A stretch of DNA of 64,000 nt, from assembly GCA_029216955.1 (NCBI GenBank), contig JANAVB010031417.1, positions 23,565,917-23,629,916 of the forward strand, in the 5' to 3' direction. The notes beneath the pieces are model-generated. The model searched no databases, was not told where the DNA came from, and saw only the letters and a program-made list of their open reading frames with translations. Each line of letters starts with the position of its first letter. Within the stretch, counting starts at the first letter, position 1. Origin of the DNA: Iris pallida (lineage: Eukaryota > Streptophyta > Magnoliopsida > Asparagales > Iridaceae). Positions 8,525 to 20,829 of this stretch are shown here, one piece after another. Both the position numbers and the translations under genes were made by a program.

Positions 8525-11046
8525 GTGCGAAAAAAGTACCTGTTGCCGAGGATAGACGATTTGTTTGACCAATTACAAGAGGCGACGGTATTTTCCAAGA
8601 TTGATCTTCGCTCAGGCTACCATCAGTTAAAGATGAAGTCCGAGGACGTGCCGAAGTCCGCCTTCCGAACTCGATATGGTCACTACAAATTTCTAGTCAT
8701 GCCCTTCGGCTTGACCAACGCTCCTGCCGCGTTCATAGATCTAATGAACCGGGTGTTCCGACCGTTCATAGACAAATTTGTCGTCGTATTCATCGATGAC
8801 ATTCGCATATATTCGAAGAGCAAGGACGAACACGTGAAACACTTGAAGACGGTGCTACAGACTCTGCGTGAACACCAACTTTATGCCAAGCTAAGCAAGT
8901 GCGAGTTCTGGATGAGCAGCGTGACGTTCCTTGGGCACGTTGTCTCAGCTGAAGGCGTCACGGTGGACCCAAAGAAGATTGAAGCAATAGTCGAATGGAA
9001 GCGACCTACCTCAACAGGCGACATCCGAAGTTTCCTCGGCTTGGCAGGCTACTACCGTAGATTCGTGAAAGATTTTGCCAAAATTGCGTCGCCTCTGACT
9101 CGCCTCACCCAGAAGGGAGTCGCATTCGAGTGGAACGACGCCTGCGAATAGAGCTTCCAAGAGTTGAAGAAACGGCTCATCTCAGCGCCGATCCTTGCAC
9201 TTCCGGACGGGCCAGAAAGGTTTCAAATATTTAGCGATGCATCGCGGACGGGTTTGGGATGCGTGCTTATGCAAAGGGATAAGGTGATTTCGTTTGCTTC
9301 GAGACAATTGATGCAACATAAGAAGAATTATCCTACGCATGATCTAGAGTTAGCGGCCATTGTGTTCGCGTTGAAGCTATGGCGGCACTGTCTTTATGGT
9401 GTAGCTTGCAGCATCTATACGGACCATAAGAGCCTCAAGTACATCTTCACTCAACGGGACCTGAACTTACGGCAGCGGCGTTGGCTCGAACTCATTAAAG
9501 ACTACGATCTGACTATCGAGTACACGCCAGGTAAGGGAAACGTCGTAGCGGACGCTCTGAGTAGAATGTTTGCAGGGTGCTTGTCTATCAACCGTAACAT
9601 ACAGCGAGACTTAGCAGAGATGGGTATCGAACTCCGAATCCGTTACCGTGGAGCACGATTGGCCCAATTGCACCTTGAGTCGAGCTTTTACAACAAAATA
9701 AAGACCGCACAGGAGGACGACCTAATCCTGAAGAAGATGCGCGAGCTGATTTCGACGGGAAAGGCGATCGACTTTGTAGTGGACGAGGGCGGAATGACGC
9801 AGATGAAGGGGAGGATATGCGTGCCGGACCATGCTGAACTTAGAAAGGAGATTCTGACGGAGGCCCATTATGCGAAGTACTCATTGCACTCCGGGAGTAC
9901 CAAAATGTATAAGGACCTGCGCACGACCTTTTGGTGGCACGGCATGAAGAAAGACGTGGCAACGTTTGTGTCACAGTGCATGACCTGTCAATGGGTGAAG
10001 GCCGAGCATCAAAGACCAGGCGGGGAGCTATAGAACCTCGACATTCCAGTATGGAAGTGGAACGATATCTCTATGGATTTCATCATGGGCCTTCCGAAGA
10101 CGTCGCGGAGGAATGATGCGATTTGGGTCATTGTCGATCGTTTGACCAAATCCGCTCATTTTATCGCCATTAAAGCATCATGGAGCGTAGATCGGTTAGC
10201 TCAGATTTATCTCGACGAGATCGTCAGACTGTACGGGGTACCTGCCACGGTCATTTCGGACAGAGACGAGCGATTCTTATCACGTTTCTGGACGAGTCTA
10301 CAGGCGGCGCTGGGCACTAAGTTGAACCTTAGCTCCGCGTACCACCCGCAAACAGATGGCCAGACAGAAAGAGTGAATCAGATCCTGGAGGATATGCTAC
10401 GTCTGTGCGCGATAGATTTGAAGACTAGTTGGGACACGCACTTGTCGCTCGCGGAATTCGCATACAACAACAATTATCAATCGAGCATCCAAATGGCTCC
10501 CTACGAGGCACTTTACGGGAGGAAGTGCCAATCTCCGATTTGCTGGGACGAAGTCGGGGAGCGACAGGTGCTCGGGCCAGAACTAGTCGAACAAGCCGTC
10601 GAGAAGGTTCGCATGATTCGAGATAGGCTCCGTATTGCTCAGAGCCGACAAAAGAGTTATGCAGATACTCGTCGACGACCGTTAGAGTTCTTGGTTGGGG
10701 ACCATGTATTTCTGAAGGTGACGCCGATGCGGGGCGTCATGCGATTCGGGGTAAAAGGCAAGCTGAGTCCGAGATTCGTAGGGCCCTTCGAGATCCTCGA
10801 AAGAGTGGCGACCGTTGCTTACCGGATTGCGCTACCTCCTGTCCTGGCCGATGTGCACGGCGTCTTCCATTTCTCCCAACTTAGGAAGTACGTGCATGAC
10901 CCAAGTCATGTGGTTAGTCTCGATCAGTTGGAGCTACGCGCCGATCTATCATACTCGGAGGAACCCGTACAAATTTTGGACCGTAAAGAAAAGATCTTGC
11001 GGAGCCGATCGATGTCCTTGGTTCGCGTACTCTGGCGCAACCATTC
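8525..11046 (+). pseudogene. Chromovirus pol: RT (C-terminal), RNase H, integrase, start of chromodomain
   Basis: One frame runs throughout. The RT part includes [29 protein letters not shown] and the catalytic [10 protein letters not shown]. It ends at TAG (9149-9151) inside an otherwise matching CE-SFQEL block. RNase H follows ([44 protein letters not shown]). In the integrase zinc finger the second His-containing box reads [11 protein letters not shown], with CMTCQ for the cysteines. A second stop, TAG at 10031-10033 (CAG to TAG compared with the copy at 27691), precedes the core ([34 protein letters not shown]). A C-terminal barrel ([14 protein letters not shown]) leads into the chromodomain (EEPVQILDRKEKIL, VLWRNHS), where the solo LTR interrupts at 11047. 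Confidence 0.88.
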
Positions 11047-11868
11047 TGTCACGACCCGCACCCACTGTGAGGGTACGAGAGCGTAACAACGCCCAACCTA
11101 CGCCGCAGTGTCGGCGGTAGAACGCTGTTCTAGGTCATGAACTATAACTAACATAATATGAATGCTCTCCATAAGGAGGCCAACACAGAGGTACAACTCA
11201 ATCACAATCTAGAGATAGAATATGGCACGATAAAATAGATAAGAGAATCCTCAACCGAGGTACAACAGAAATGAAATACAAGTCTCAACATCTCTACAAT
11301 ATACAAACTCTGAATCAAGAACAACAACTAAACATAAAAGAAAAACAGTCTAAACTATCTATACTAAGCAAGGTATCGTCCTCAGCAGCTGCCTGAACCT
11401 CCCCTGGGGTCCAGGTCGCAGTGTTAACTAGGCAAACTCCAAGTAAGGGTGCAGGGTGCCTCATCATCCTCTGTAAAATTTTCAACATGTCCAGTCAGGA
11501 CGGGAGCGAGCACAAAATATCTCACGTAGTTCATATCATGTTAGGAAATATAAAGCATGCAATAGAGTAAGGTACATGAAACGCTGAAAGTAAGAAGTAT
11601 ATGAAAAACAGTAGAGATTTGATAACAGAAAATATCTAAATATGATAAATAAGAACTATAAGCCTACTGTGATTTAGAGTACAATATGGTTATGTAAACG
11701 GTCTAGAAAAATACAATGGTAACTCCATTATACGTGGGTGTACAATAGACATATACAATAGTTATACAATGTTGTACAAGAGGATTTGATTACATAACCA
11801 ATTCTATTCCCCCTCCCCAAATCAATACACAAGGATCTACTCCGGTTACGTTATCTTGCACAATAGTG

Positions 11869-12000
11869 TACAATGTTATACAATAGATGTACAATATTAT
11901 ACAATAGATGTACAATGTTATATAATGGATGTACAATGTTATACAATGGATGTACAATATTATACAATAGATGCACAATGTTATACAATAGTTGTACAAT
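11869..12000 (+). repeat. 21-bp tandem repeat in the solo LTR
   Basis: About six units of the type TACAATAGATGTACAATRTT follow each other, with TACAAT twice per unit. Less regular TACAAT copies extend from about 11690 to 12075. Any protein reading of it is an artefact of the 21-base period. Confidence 0.85.
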
Positions 12001-12404
12001 GGTCTATCCCTGGGACTCATGTGATACTGAGAGTACAATATGCACAAGGAGTATACAAGGATATGGATATTCAATAAATACAATATGTAAGTGAAACGCA
12101 CATCACAATATGTATTTAGTGAATACAAGGAGATAACATCTCAGAAGAAGATCCGTATAGTACCAATCCGTGATAATGATCGTGTCAGCATCAAGTACAC
12201 TAATCTAGAGCAAGAATATAAATCCAGACAAGTATGAAACGGTCAGAGAATGTACTCGCCTCATATCTGAATGTCTGAAGTAAATATACTGTCCGAGATG
12301 AGGTACCTGACTCCTAGTTAGAGCAACACAAGTCAAGATGTACACAGGGAATGATAAATATAATCTACAATACATCTACATGCTGTCTAGGTCAAACTAG
12401 ACTA

Positions 12405-12480
12405 AAGTCAACACTTGGTCAACTCCAGTCAACTAGACTAGTCAAACTAGGTCAACTAGGTCAAATCCTAGCCCAACAAG
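12405..12480 (+). repeat. GTCAACTAG-type short repeats
   Basis: Phrases such as GTCAAACTAGAC, GTCAACTAGACTAG and GTCAACTAGGTCAA repeat about seven times, often next to their own partial inverse (CTAG is palindromic). It is a degenerate minisatellite inside the solo LTR. Confidence 0.6.
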
Positions 12481-12735
12481 TCTAATAAGTCTTACTTGGC
12501 CTAACCAAACCTAGTCTAGCAATCACACACCAATCACAAGGCTATACAAGCCAAACACAAGCCATCACATTCAATATTATACATAAGAGAAAGGAAGCTA
12601 ACATGTAAAGCTATGTGTGTGTGTGAACATGGAGGTGTACATGAAAAGAGAATTCAACACTAGGCCCTATATCACATATATGTATATATAACTATAGGAA
12701 AACTCTATTTACCACATTAACACATTTAGCCATGT

Positions 12736-12738
12736 ATA

Positions 12739-12793
<55 letters not shown>

Positions 12794-12835
12794 AGAGCAT
12801 GTGTATGTGTTCATGGGTGTGTGTGTGTGTCATGG
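12736..12835 (+). repeat. Compound microsatellite (AT)n (AG)n (TG)n
   Basis: An (AT) run of about 20 units (12738-12775) passes into GAGAGA (12776-12794), and TGTG runs follow within 40 bases. Such tracts are unstable and the exact length may be an assembly approximation. Confidence 0.9.
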
Positions 12836-14955
12836 AAGTGCACAAGAACATGTGTGTGTTATCATGGAATGAGTGTTAGGCAATGTGTGAGTGAGAGTGT
12901 CAATGAGTGAGGGTGTGAGGGTTATATAGTGTAGTGTGCATTGTGTGTGGAGTGATAGTGAGGCATGACAGTTGTGTAGCAAAGTGTCAATAGGAAGTTA
13001 ACATTCACATATATGAGTTCTCATGTATCTCTTATTTAGTGAAACAAAACTAAATTCCAGTTTTATTCCTAACAAGGCTACATATATTACATCTATTATT
13101 ATATTACATTCATGCTTGCATTCATTCATCATTCATTTATTCTCTTGTACCACTATATGCACCATACATTACATACTATGGAACCTACATATTCATTACA
13201 AGCCATACTTATACATGCTTATATTAGATAGGATACTTACACCTCATACATAATTTATTTAAACATTTACTCATGCTTACATTCTCTATTTAATTATATA
13301 ATGTATATACATTAACATGGGTTAAAATCAAATAGAACATTATATTACACACAAAGGTGCACAAAATGCATATGCCGAATAGTAACTCCTACTAATAATC
13401 AATACTGTACCATCTCAGCATGAATTAAAATCTAGGATTAAAGTATGTTATAGATCTATGTGTTAGCTTTCCGAAACTTCAAACGGATCACGTTTTTGTG
13501 TCCGGAAACTCCCAGAATCGCAAAAACACCGAGAACGCGTTTGTCTTTCGTATAGCTGACACTCAAATAATTCTCCAGAAAGTTACAGAAAGAATTAGGC
13601 CTATTAATACATGTTTTTGGAAAGCTAACTTCAATACGTTTCTTTTAAAAAAACGGGAGATTAAACCGAGCTTTGAGCTAGAAGTTATGATATTTCTAAG
13701 TTAGGACTGAAATTAAAAACGTGGATAAAAATCATGACGGATTTGGGTAGTTTGAGACAAAAGAACACAAGTATATAACATAATATATCAAGAACTCACT
13801 CTCTACACTAATATATATATATGAGACACTATATAACACATCTCCAATATAAAAATATGAGATTAAACATGTAATAATTCATTCATACATAACAACAACA
13901 CATAGTGTGTCCAAATTTGGGATTTTCCCACATGGACACAACCACAACACAAAGGACACTCCTATGACCTCCAAATAGACACGAAATGGACACAAATGGA
14001 GATAAAACCATGAGGGTCATTTCTATGGGTTCAAAATAGACCTATATGCATGAGAAAATGAAAAGGAGAAGGGATTTATACCTCCCGGTAGATCGAATCG
14101 AAGAAAAGCCTTCCCGGAGCGACACCGACACGTAGAGATTCCAAAAGGACACGAACGAGCTCCGAATCCTCCCAAACTTGTGTAGCTTCCTCCTTGGCTA
14201 GAATGGAGAAGGAAAGAAGAAGATTTGGTGGCGGAATGGAAGGATTTGGTGGAGAAATTGTTAGGGATTGCTCTCTAGAAATTTGGGGAAGAACAAGAGA
14301 GAGAGTGTGGATGAGAATAATGAAATGAACTTGAGCCTATCCTCTCCCAAAGTGGCTGGCCATATGGGGCTATTTGTCCTATTATGGTAAGGTCCAAAAT
14401 GCCCCCACTAACCTATTCTATGAGTATTAGAAAAGGGCTAATTGGTTGGGGCTAAATTAGTCATTCTAAAGTCTCTAATCACACTAACCTTATCCATAAT
14501 AATTAGTCTAACCTCTAACTAAAATATTTCTATCATGTGGACTAAATTTAATATCATGTGGGCCATGCCTAACTAGTGTGTGGGTCCCACTAGAGTCAAA
14601 CTACCCCCGGGTCCCCGTTTCAAGTCGAATTGAGTTGAAATTCGAACCCGACTCAAATAACCCCAAAACAATATCATAAATAATAAAATGATATCAAAAT
14701 AATTCAAAGAGGTCAAATGCAAAAATATCCTTAGGTCAAAAATGATATTAAAATATTATAATCACATGGTTAGGCTCTAGGTCAAACAGTCTCTAGGGTT
14801 TCACTAGCAAAACGTCAAAACCACAAGTCATGAATTTAAATAGTTTAAAATAATCTAAAATTTACTAAAAATCATAATATGAAATAAATATCATTAAATA
14901 ATAATTATAATTATAAAATTTTAAAATTACCCTCATCTGGAAAACTGGTGTTACA

Positions 14956-15075
14956 CATTCCGTTGAGGAGTCGACGTGGGAACTAGAGGCGGAGATGAAG
15001 GAGAAGTACCCTTCACTTTTCGCCGACGAAGGTCAGACCCTTGTTCTTAAGTTTCGGGACGAAACTTTTTCTTAG
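14956..15075 (+). pseudogene. Chromodomain tail of the split chromovirus
   Basis: After the solo LTR the frame resumes with HSVEESTWELEAEMKEKYPS and continues to LVLKFRDETFS and TAG (15073-15075). This is the last third of the chromodomain, the module that directs chromovirus integration to particular chromatin, plus the short tail found in Tekay elements. The stop lies 10 bases before the 3' LTR. Confidence 0.85.
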
Positions 15076-15085
15076 TGGTATATTA

Positions 15086-16926
15086 TGTAGTGCCCCGCTC
15101 CCGTTGGGGCAAAGCACTATGTAATAGGCTCGTGCCAAGTCAGACATGGTCGGGAACATAGATGGCTAGTCTGACTCGGCGACGAGTTTGGTATACAAAA
15201 ACCATGGCATCAATAAAATCGATTTGGACGAGTGATATGAGTACCGTTCCAACTAATGGATCGACTACTGTTGGAATAAGTCCTAGATGCGGTAGGCGGC
15301 GTCTTGGCGAAGGAACTCTAAAGAAAGCGACGCAACCCGTCTGCCGTTGGTTTTATTGGTTTTCTTGGCTTCCTGAACGAATTGTTGCGTGGATTTGATA
15401 GTGTGCTTTCGCGTCGATTTCTGAATGCGTCTTTGGAAATTTCGAAGGAAGGATTGAAGGAAGGGTTCTAATTCGATGCTCGTGCCATTGCAGGAGTTCG
15501 TGTAACTGACGCTTGACCGTCGCGAAGCATTCTCCTACTCTCGGTGCAATCTCCTTAGGTGGGTGGTTCTTCGGCCCCTTCTTTTCTACTCCTTCCTGCC
15601 AACTAAATTCTTAAAGTTCAACGTTCAAATCGATGATGCTAACAGGATGTATGCTTGCCACTAAGATCAAGAGCTCGGGATAATATATCAACCTAGAGAA
15701 GTTAACTCTGAATCGATAGGTTCACACTAAGTAGAGAAAAGATATAGTTCTAAGAAAGAGATAGAATATATTTTATGCCATACAAAAACACAACAATGAA
15801 AACCTTGGTTGCGGTACATCATGCCTCGGAGAATTTGGTGCCTACGGGATACTAAATCAAAACGTACGGTTTCGGAGAAAGGACCCTTGCACGAGTAGGA
15901 ATGATTATGTGACTTGATAATGGTTACGCTATGCAATTTACTTCATACATATTAAACTGTTCATACATTCGTATGGTCAAGGATGACTTGTGCACAAGGT
16001 GAGCTTTCCTCGAGACGGTACCCGGGGCCCTGGGACCGAATCGGCCTAGGAGAAAATTATGGAAATCGTGCTTCGGCGCGAGGCATTGCGAGACCTCCAG
16101 TTAGGCTCGCTACCTGGACTGGAGGGCGCGTCGTAAGGCTACGTAATCATCCTTCATGGTGTCGATATCACCAATGACCGCATATAGAATAGATTGCATG
16201 CTCACCTATTGTCTTGTGCAGATGGTAAGTATCATGTACATTTTGTGCAGGAAAGGAGCACGGTCGTGGTAAGAATGCCTTTAAATTGGTTATGTGTTAT
16301 CGTTTAAAATGTGCCTTCGATATGAGATGCAATTCATATAGTTCTAAATAGAAAGATCACTTCGTATGCTAGAATCCTTAATAAGCAGTGTCGGTTTAGA
16401 CGAGTGGGTTCGTCCCATCCACTAGCAAGTGTGCTAACCCCCAACTCCCCAGGTAACGAGCGCGCTGCGGGAGCTCGAGACTAGACCTGAAGCTGAAGAA
16501 TGGGAGGCGGCACGAAGCTCTCCTATTTTGAAGTATTTTGAAGCCCAACTCAGATTGAAGGCTTTGTTCAAATGAATAAAGGGGCGTGAATGTATGGAAC
16601 GACAAGGATTATTTCAGGGCAAGCTTGTCGAGAGTTTTTTTTGTGTGTTTCAAGATGTAGCCGCAACGGCATATGTAATGTAAAAATGACCTTGCACATA
16701 CTTTGCAAGCTTATGAATGAAAAGCTAAATTTCTTCCTATGCTATGTCTTCAACTCTCTGCACTGTTTAATTTCAACGCGTCGAGTCAAAAAAGAATTTT
16801 CTATTGCACATCCTTGCCTTGTGCAAGTCCATTAAAGACTTGCACGGCATCATGTCCCGACCCGTGGGGATCGATTTATATCGAGTCAAGGCGATGGCGA
16901 CCGATTCGGCGAGTCGGGGCGTGACA
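15086..16926 (+). repeat. 3' LTR of the chromovirus at 8523
   Basis: TGTAGTGCCCCGC to GGGGCGTGACA, 1841 bp. The length agrees with the LTRs of the minus-strand relative (1843 and 1839 bp). The ends match too, but the body is clearly diverged, so the two belong to different subfamilies. Near the end it holds a paired box around CTTGTGCAAGTCC and GACTTGCACGG. Confidence 0.85.
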
Positions 16927-17020
16927 GACTGTCCGTGTCCGTCCGTTCGAACTTATTTTTATTTTCGGACCGAACACGGACAGTGGACTGTCCGTGTCCG
17001 TCCGGTCCGTTTACACCCCT
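16927..17020 (+). repeat. MITE-like GGACTGTCCGTGTCC fragment
   Basis: GACTGTCCGTGTCCGTCCG appears at 16927 and again at about 16986. Between them lies the inverse (CGGACCGAACACGGACAGT). The block ends GTCCGTTTACACCCCT, a terminal sequence common in plant hAT-like MITEs (reverse GGGGTGTAAACGGAC). The chromovirus probably inserted into this MITE, leaving its other half beyond the element. Confidence 0.5.
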
Positions 17021-17616
17021 AAAGGGGACTATGATGCATAAAGTAAATCAAACGTGTTGGTTTTGTATGGGTGGGCGAGGAGCTCATTCCACCATTACAG
17101 TTGAGTACTGACACCCATCTAGTCTTCATATGCAGGCACAGGTAGAAGCTCGTGGCGCGGAGCTCGCTTGGATGCGTCGAGGTACGGAGTTCCTTGGCGA
17201 TTCGAAGCGTACGGCCGCATGGAGTCAAGACTTATACGGAACATAATATATGGACGTCGCCTTCCGAAGCTTCCGCTGGTTCAGGACTTGCATTGAGAGA
17301 TGAGAGAGAGCTGAGTGACTTGTAATGTGAGATGAGTGAGAGCTCGAGTGAGCTTGAGAGACTTGTAATCTTAGCCTTGCGTTCCATTGTAACCTTTGTT
17401 TTAATATCAACAAAGAGCTTCTTTTGAATAACTTGTGTTTTGTTCTAAATTTTTGCTGCTATGATTCAATCTCTGCGTGAGACTTCTGTGCGATGACCCC
17501 GTCGCAGCCGTTGAAATCGGCCGTTATGGAACCCGCCTTGCACGAGCGCAATCTTGGCTCGTGCGGCATCACGCCTTACCGAGGACGATCGCTCCTACGG
17601 GAGCGGGACGTGACAC
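17021..17616 (+). repeat. End of a plus-oriented LTR of the same broad family
   Basis: The last 140 bases carry the features of the chromovirus LTR ends seen elsewhere: GCACGAGCGCA, GGCTCGTGCGGCATCACGCC, GAGGACGAT and the terminal GAGCGGGACGTGACA. No matching start was found nearby, so it is a 3' fragment, perhaps cut by the MITE and the chromovirus to its left. Confidence 0.5.
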
Positions 17617-17731
17617 TTTCGGCCAAAATCATAGACGCAACTACGCGATAAGGCTCCATTTCCGTGTGACCGTGCTATAAGTCCTTGCTGAGGCCGCGCC
17701 TCGTAACTCAATGAGACTCAATCATATCGCC

Positions 17732-17790
17732 ACCTCGCGGCCCTTGCCACCTCGCGGCCCTTGCCGCCTCGCGGCCCTTTGCTACTAAAT
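17732..17790 (+). repeat. 17-bp tandem repeat, 3 copies
   Basis: CCACCTCGCGGCCCTTG is repeated three times, the last copy with CCG for CCA. It lies inside the decayed element sequence. Confidence 0.85.
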
Positions 17791-18372
17791 CATCAACTGA
17801 CCCATCCAACTTGTGAACTAAGTGTCACTCGACCAACTTTGCCTTGCGGCACCTCCTGACTTAAACTCAAGACAACTTAATCATAACATGCAACTTATAT
17901 GCCGACAACATAAGACTCGATGCCACATCTCGTGCCGAAGCACGTCGCCTATATTGTAGCCATTCTTAGGTCCAAACACTTATGTTCCAACCATACACAC
18001 ATTCAACTAGACTAAATCCAAAGCCACACACGCGAATTGCCGCTCGTGCCGACCCATCTATATGAATTGGTCACTAACACCACAAGCTATCGTGGACTTA
18101 TAGCCTTGCCATTCGGCGACCCTTTCAACGCAAGTAGCTAGCCCCGCTGAAAGTTTCCGAATAACCCGAGCGGTTCGTCCAGCTACGGCTATACTGTGTT
18201 TCCCTCCGGAACGACGCGGTCCCTCGGCGCCCAGGGTTGTCGCTCGTGGAAACTTTTCCTTGTCGACAAGTTGTCCAATGACCATGCAAGACTCGACATA
18301 AACTGACGTCTCACACAGTCATTCCTCTTCCAATGTTACCATCTCTTTCAAACCAATATCAAGACTTCTATA

Positions 18373-18514
18373 CTTGAGATCCCTTGACGACCCACGGTCG
18401 CGAGCCTTCTTCCTTGATGCTCCTTGAGATCCCTCGACGATCCACGGTCGCGAGCCTTCTCCCTTGATGCTCCTTGAGATCCCTCGACGACCCACGGTCG
18501 CGAGCCTTCTCCCT
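18373..18514 (+). repeat. 50-bp tandem repeat, about 2.9 copies
   Basis: Units start at 18373, 18423 and 18473. Each reads CTTGAGATCCC, a GACGACCCACGGTCGCGAG box, CCTTCT and CCTTGATGCTC. CGCGAGCC ends the core. Copies differ at two or three positions only. Confidence 0.9.
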
Positions 18515-19385
18515 GTTACCATATCATTTCATTCAACTCAATGCCTATTCGATAGTCCTTCCTCCAAAACTCATTAAATCAACCGTGGTTCATGCCTTAA
18601 ACACTAAGTCCGTGCATCGTGCCTTAAGCCAATCGTGCTCTACGCGACACTCCTGCCCAAGTCGACGGGCCTTGAGACCGTAAGACTATGTGGTTATACC
18701 CAACCGTAGAACTCGTTGGACCGTGCTTGCTACCACTCTGATAGCCTAACATAACTTGCCTGACTTAAAGGAACAACGACTCGACGAGCAAAGGCTACGT
18801 CAAGCCTCGCATTGCGGAAACGTGCCGCGCATGCATTCGACTTCTGAACGACCAAGTCATTTGGGTGCCTAGACTTATATCATAAGTCGTGCAATGCAAC
18901 TCAACTCATGGGGCAAGCCAAGGCTGTGCCAAGCCTTGGACGATAGGACCGTGCATGCTTTATGAAGCATTTATGTGGGCGACGCCTATGACTTAGGCTA
19001 CGTTCATAACTTTGCCTACCCAACCAACTTTCCTTCTCCCAAGCCACGGGACGAAGGATCGAGTGTCATTTTCAAAGCACGTCGTGCACCAACTCTAAGC
19101 CGACCATTGGACCTTTCAATATTCTAACTCAATTTGACATGTCGGAATTATTTCCTTTAGCTATGTGGATTCGTCTCTTTTATTATCAAGCCTACTTGTG
19201 CAAGTTGAAAACATGCGATTTATTATGTGAAGGCTAAGATGAGGCAAGTTTACCGAAACTACCCCACCTGAGCGAGCGGTCGCCTCGACCGAGCGATGTC
19301 TTCGAGTAGCCGTTGCAAGGCTAAGTCCGAACGCCGTCGGCGTTTCGATTCCTCCGATTGACTGAGCGGGACGGGACACTACAGA

Positions 19386-19821
19386 GTGATTGTATTTGTA
19401 GTGTTTTTTTTAATATTTTTAGTGTTTATTGTAATTTGCCTAATAATGACATAGTTTGAAGTGTAGGTTTAATTTAATTTTCTTTCAAATTTCTTAGTCA
19501 TTTCAGTTTTGTCCAATCTGTATATGTCATTCAACTGAATCCATGTTGGCTGCAACCAAATTTTTTAGTTGAATGAATTTTAATAATGTTTTATTTGATC
19601 TATGTTAGCAAATCTTGCAACCAACATTTTCGACACACTATAAACTAAAAATTATAATGCACCGCAGAGACATAATAATGCACCGAAGAGACATAATATG
19701 AACTAAATTGTACAATAAATAATAATGCACCGCAGAGACATAACAAATAAGCTCTTATACAATAAATCACCTGAAAAATAACAATAATTAAACTCTTAAT
19801 ATGAACTAAATTAAATAAAAT
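19386..19821. other. AT-rich flank with short repeats
   Basis: No gene is seen. ATAATGCACCGCAGAGACAT occurs three times with small changes between about 19657 and 19745. The stretch lies downstream of the PMD gene. Confidence 0.5.
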
Positions 19822-20465
19822 TTAATTTTTAGTGTACAAAATTACCCGTGAATCATCGACAACAACTGTCGTATCGTCGATGCGATCAAGATGCATAAAA
19901 GTAGACCGGAGCCAAGTTAGTCTAACAGTGTTCCGACCTCCTATATCAGATGGTAGCTCCACACCGAGGTATGACCTAATGATATTAGAAGCATCCAACC
20001 CCTCGTGAAAGTATAGGGTAACCCTCGATAGGTAACCCTAGAATCTGTGCTGTATCAGCTAAAGTGATGGTCATCTCGTCAAAAGGTAGCTGAAATGTGT
20101 TGCGTGTTGGACACCATCGTTCAACTAGGCTCAATATCAGGTCCCTGTCATGGCGTTTAATACGTATAGCGTCAATAAAGTCAAAACCGAACGACGCTAC
20201 CAGGGCCTTTTGGGCTGCAGACAACTCCCATGATCCTCGCCACTCACCATGCTCACGTAATTTAACTTCAAGATAATCATAGCGCTGTAATATATATATA
20301 CATTATTAGTACAATTTAATAAAATTAACAAGCAGAAATTTAATTACCTAAAATTTAGTTTACCTCTCCCGAAAATACTAGTTTAGAAACGTGCGATTCT
20401 CGTTCATGTTTAATGAATGGAGTTGTCGGACCACCGGGTATTTTTCCATCATTTTGAGTAGCCAT
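19822..20465 (-). pseudogene. Plant mobile domain (PMD, MAIN-like) gene, two exons, frameshifted
   Basis: Exon 1 (20465-20364) starts ATG (MATQNDGKIPGGP) and ends GAG before GTAAAC. Exon 2 starts at 20284 after a TTACAG acceptor, and the phases fit (0/0). Exon 2 reads YDYLEVKLREHGEWRGSW, then LILSLVERWCPTRNTFQLPF and ADTAQILGLPIEGYP, the conserved PMD wording (often annotated as serine/threonine phosphatase 7 long form or aminotransferase-like). Near 19997-20003, in a run of four G, the frame shifts by one base. The other frame carries on with YLGVELPSDIG and VRLTWLRSTFMHL to TAA at 19822. The domain is shorter than the usual 300 residues or more, so the gene is also truncated. PMD genes occur as host genes silencing transposons and as cargo of Mutator-like and gypsy elements. 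Which applies here is open. Confidence 0.75.
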
Positions 20466-20829
20466 CTGTAATAATCGTTACAATTTTTTTAGTTCTATAA
20501 TTATTATCTACTTATATAAATATTGTAAGGGACACAATCAAACATTAACCAACTTAAAAATAGCAAGTAAATAATTTTCGAAAATAAATCCATATTACCA
20601 GTTAACAAGACAGGAGTATTTTTTCTTGCTTTGTTTCTACTCTTGCTTCCTTCGTTTGCTTCTCCTCCTTCCTATTCTTCTGAAAAACTCATTTCTTTTA
20701 TTCTCCTTTTATTCACTCAACAATGCTGCTAAAGCAGCTCCAATCCGATCTCCAAAGTTCCAACCCTGTCTCCAAAGTTCCAACACAATCTCCAAAACCA
20801 AATAAAGCTGCAACCAAATAAAGCTGCAT

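Larger units (their letters stand above)
11047..14955 (-). mobile_element. Solo LTR, 3909 bp, inside the chromodomain
   Basis: The insert begins TGTCACGACCCG and ends GGTGTTACA, with the direct repeat CATTC on both sides (11042-11046 and 14956-14960). Removing it and one repeat restores the His-Ser-Val-Glu-Glu reading of the chromodomain. TG...CA ends and a 5-bp duplication are the marks of an LTR retrotransposon. No primer-binding site, polypurine tract, pol motif or internal LTR copy is seen, so it is read as a solo LTR left by recombination. The strand is inferred from the CGTGACA end (read on minus), which matches the other LTRs here. The family is unknown and the LTR is unusually long. 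Confidence 0.75.
8523..16926 (+). mobile_element. Tekay/Del-type chromovirus, 3' part, with a solo LTR inside
   Basis: The element starts mid-RT because the Tat element split it. Its 5' part should lie beyond the left edge. It carries RT, RNase H, integrase and a C-terminal chromodomain, then a 3' LTR of 1841 bp (15086-16926). The protein is close to that of the complete element at 27691-36218 (for example [34 protein letters not shown]), and LTR lengths match within a few bases. It has two stops in pol and the 3.9 kb insertion in the chromodomain. After the LTR comes GACTG, the expected right target duplication. Confidence 0.85.
17617..19385 (-). mobile_element. Decayed, coding-poor LTR element sequence
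   Basis: No long ORF or pol motif is seen. The wording resembles the coding-poor elements later in the window: many CGTGC, GCACG and CGTGCCG boxes and a CpG-rich base composition. It ends GGGACGGGACACTACA (19385), which on the minus strand reads TGTAGTGTCCCG, an LTR-like start. A CTCTGATAG at 18737-18745 may be a worn primer-binding site. Borders and number of elements are uncertain. Confidence 0.4.

Noticed and set aside
11790..12128. ORF with a YTIDVQC-like heptad repeat on the plus strand and its mirror on minus
   Set aside because: The repeat is the 21-base DNA period translated; it is open on both strands.
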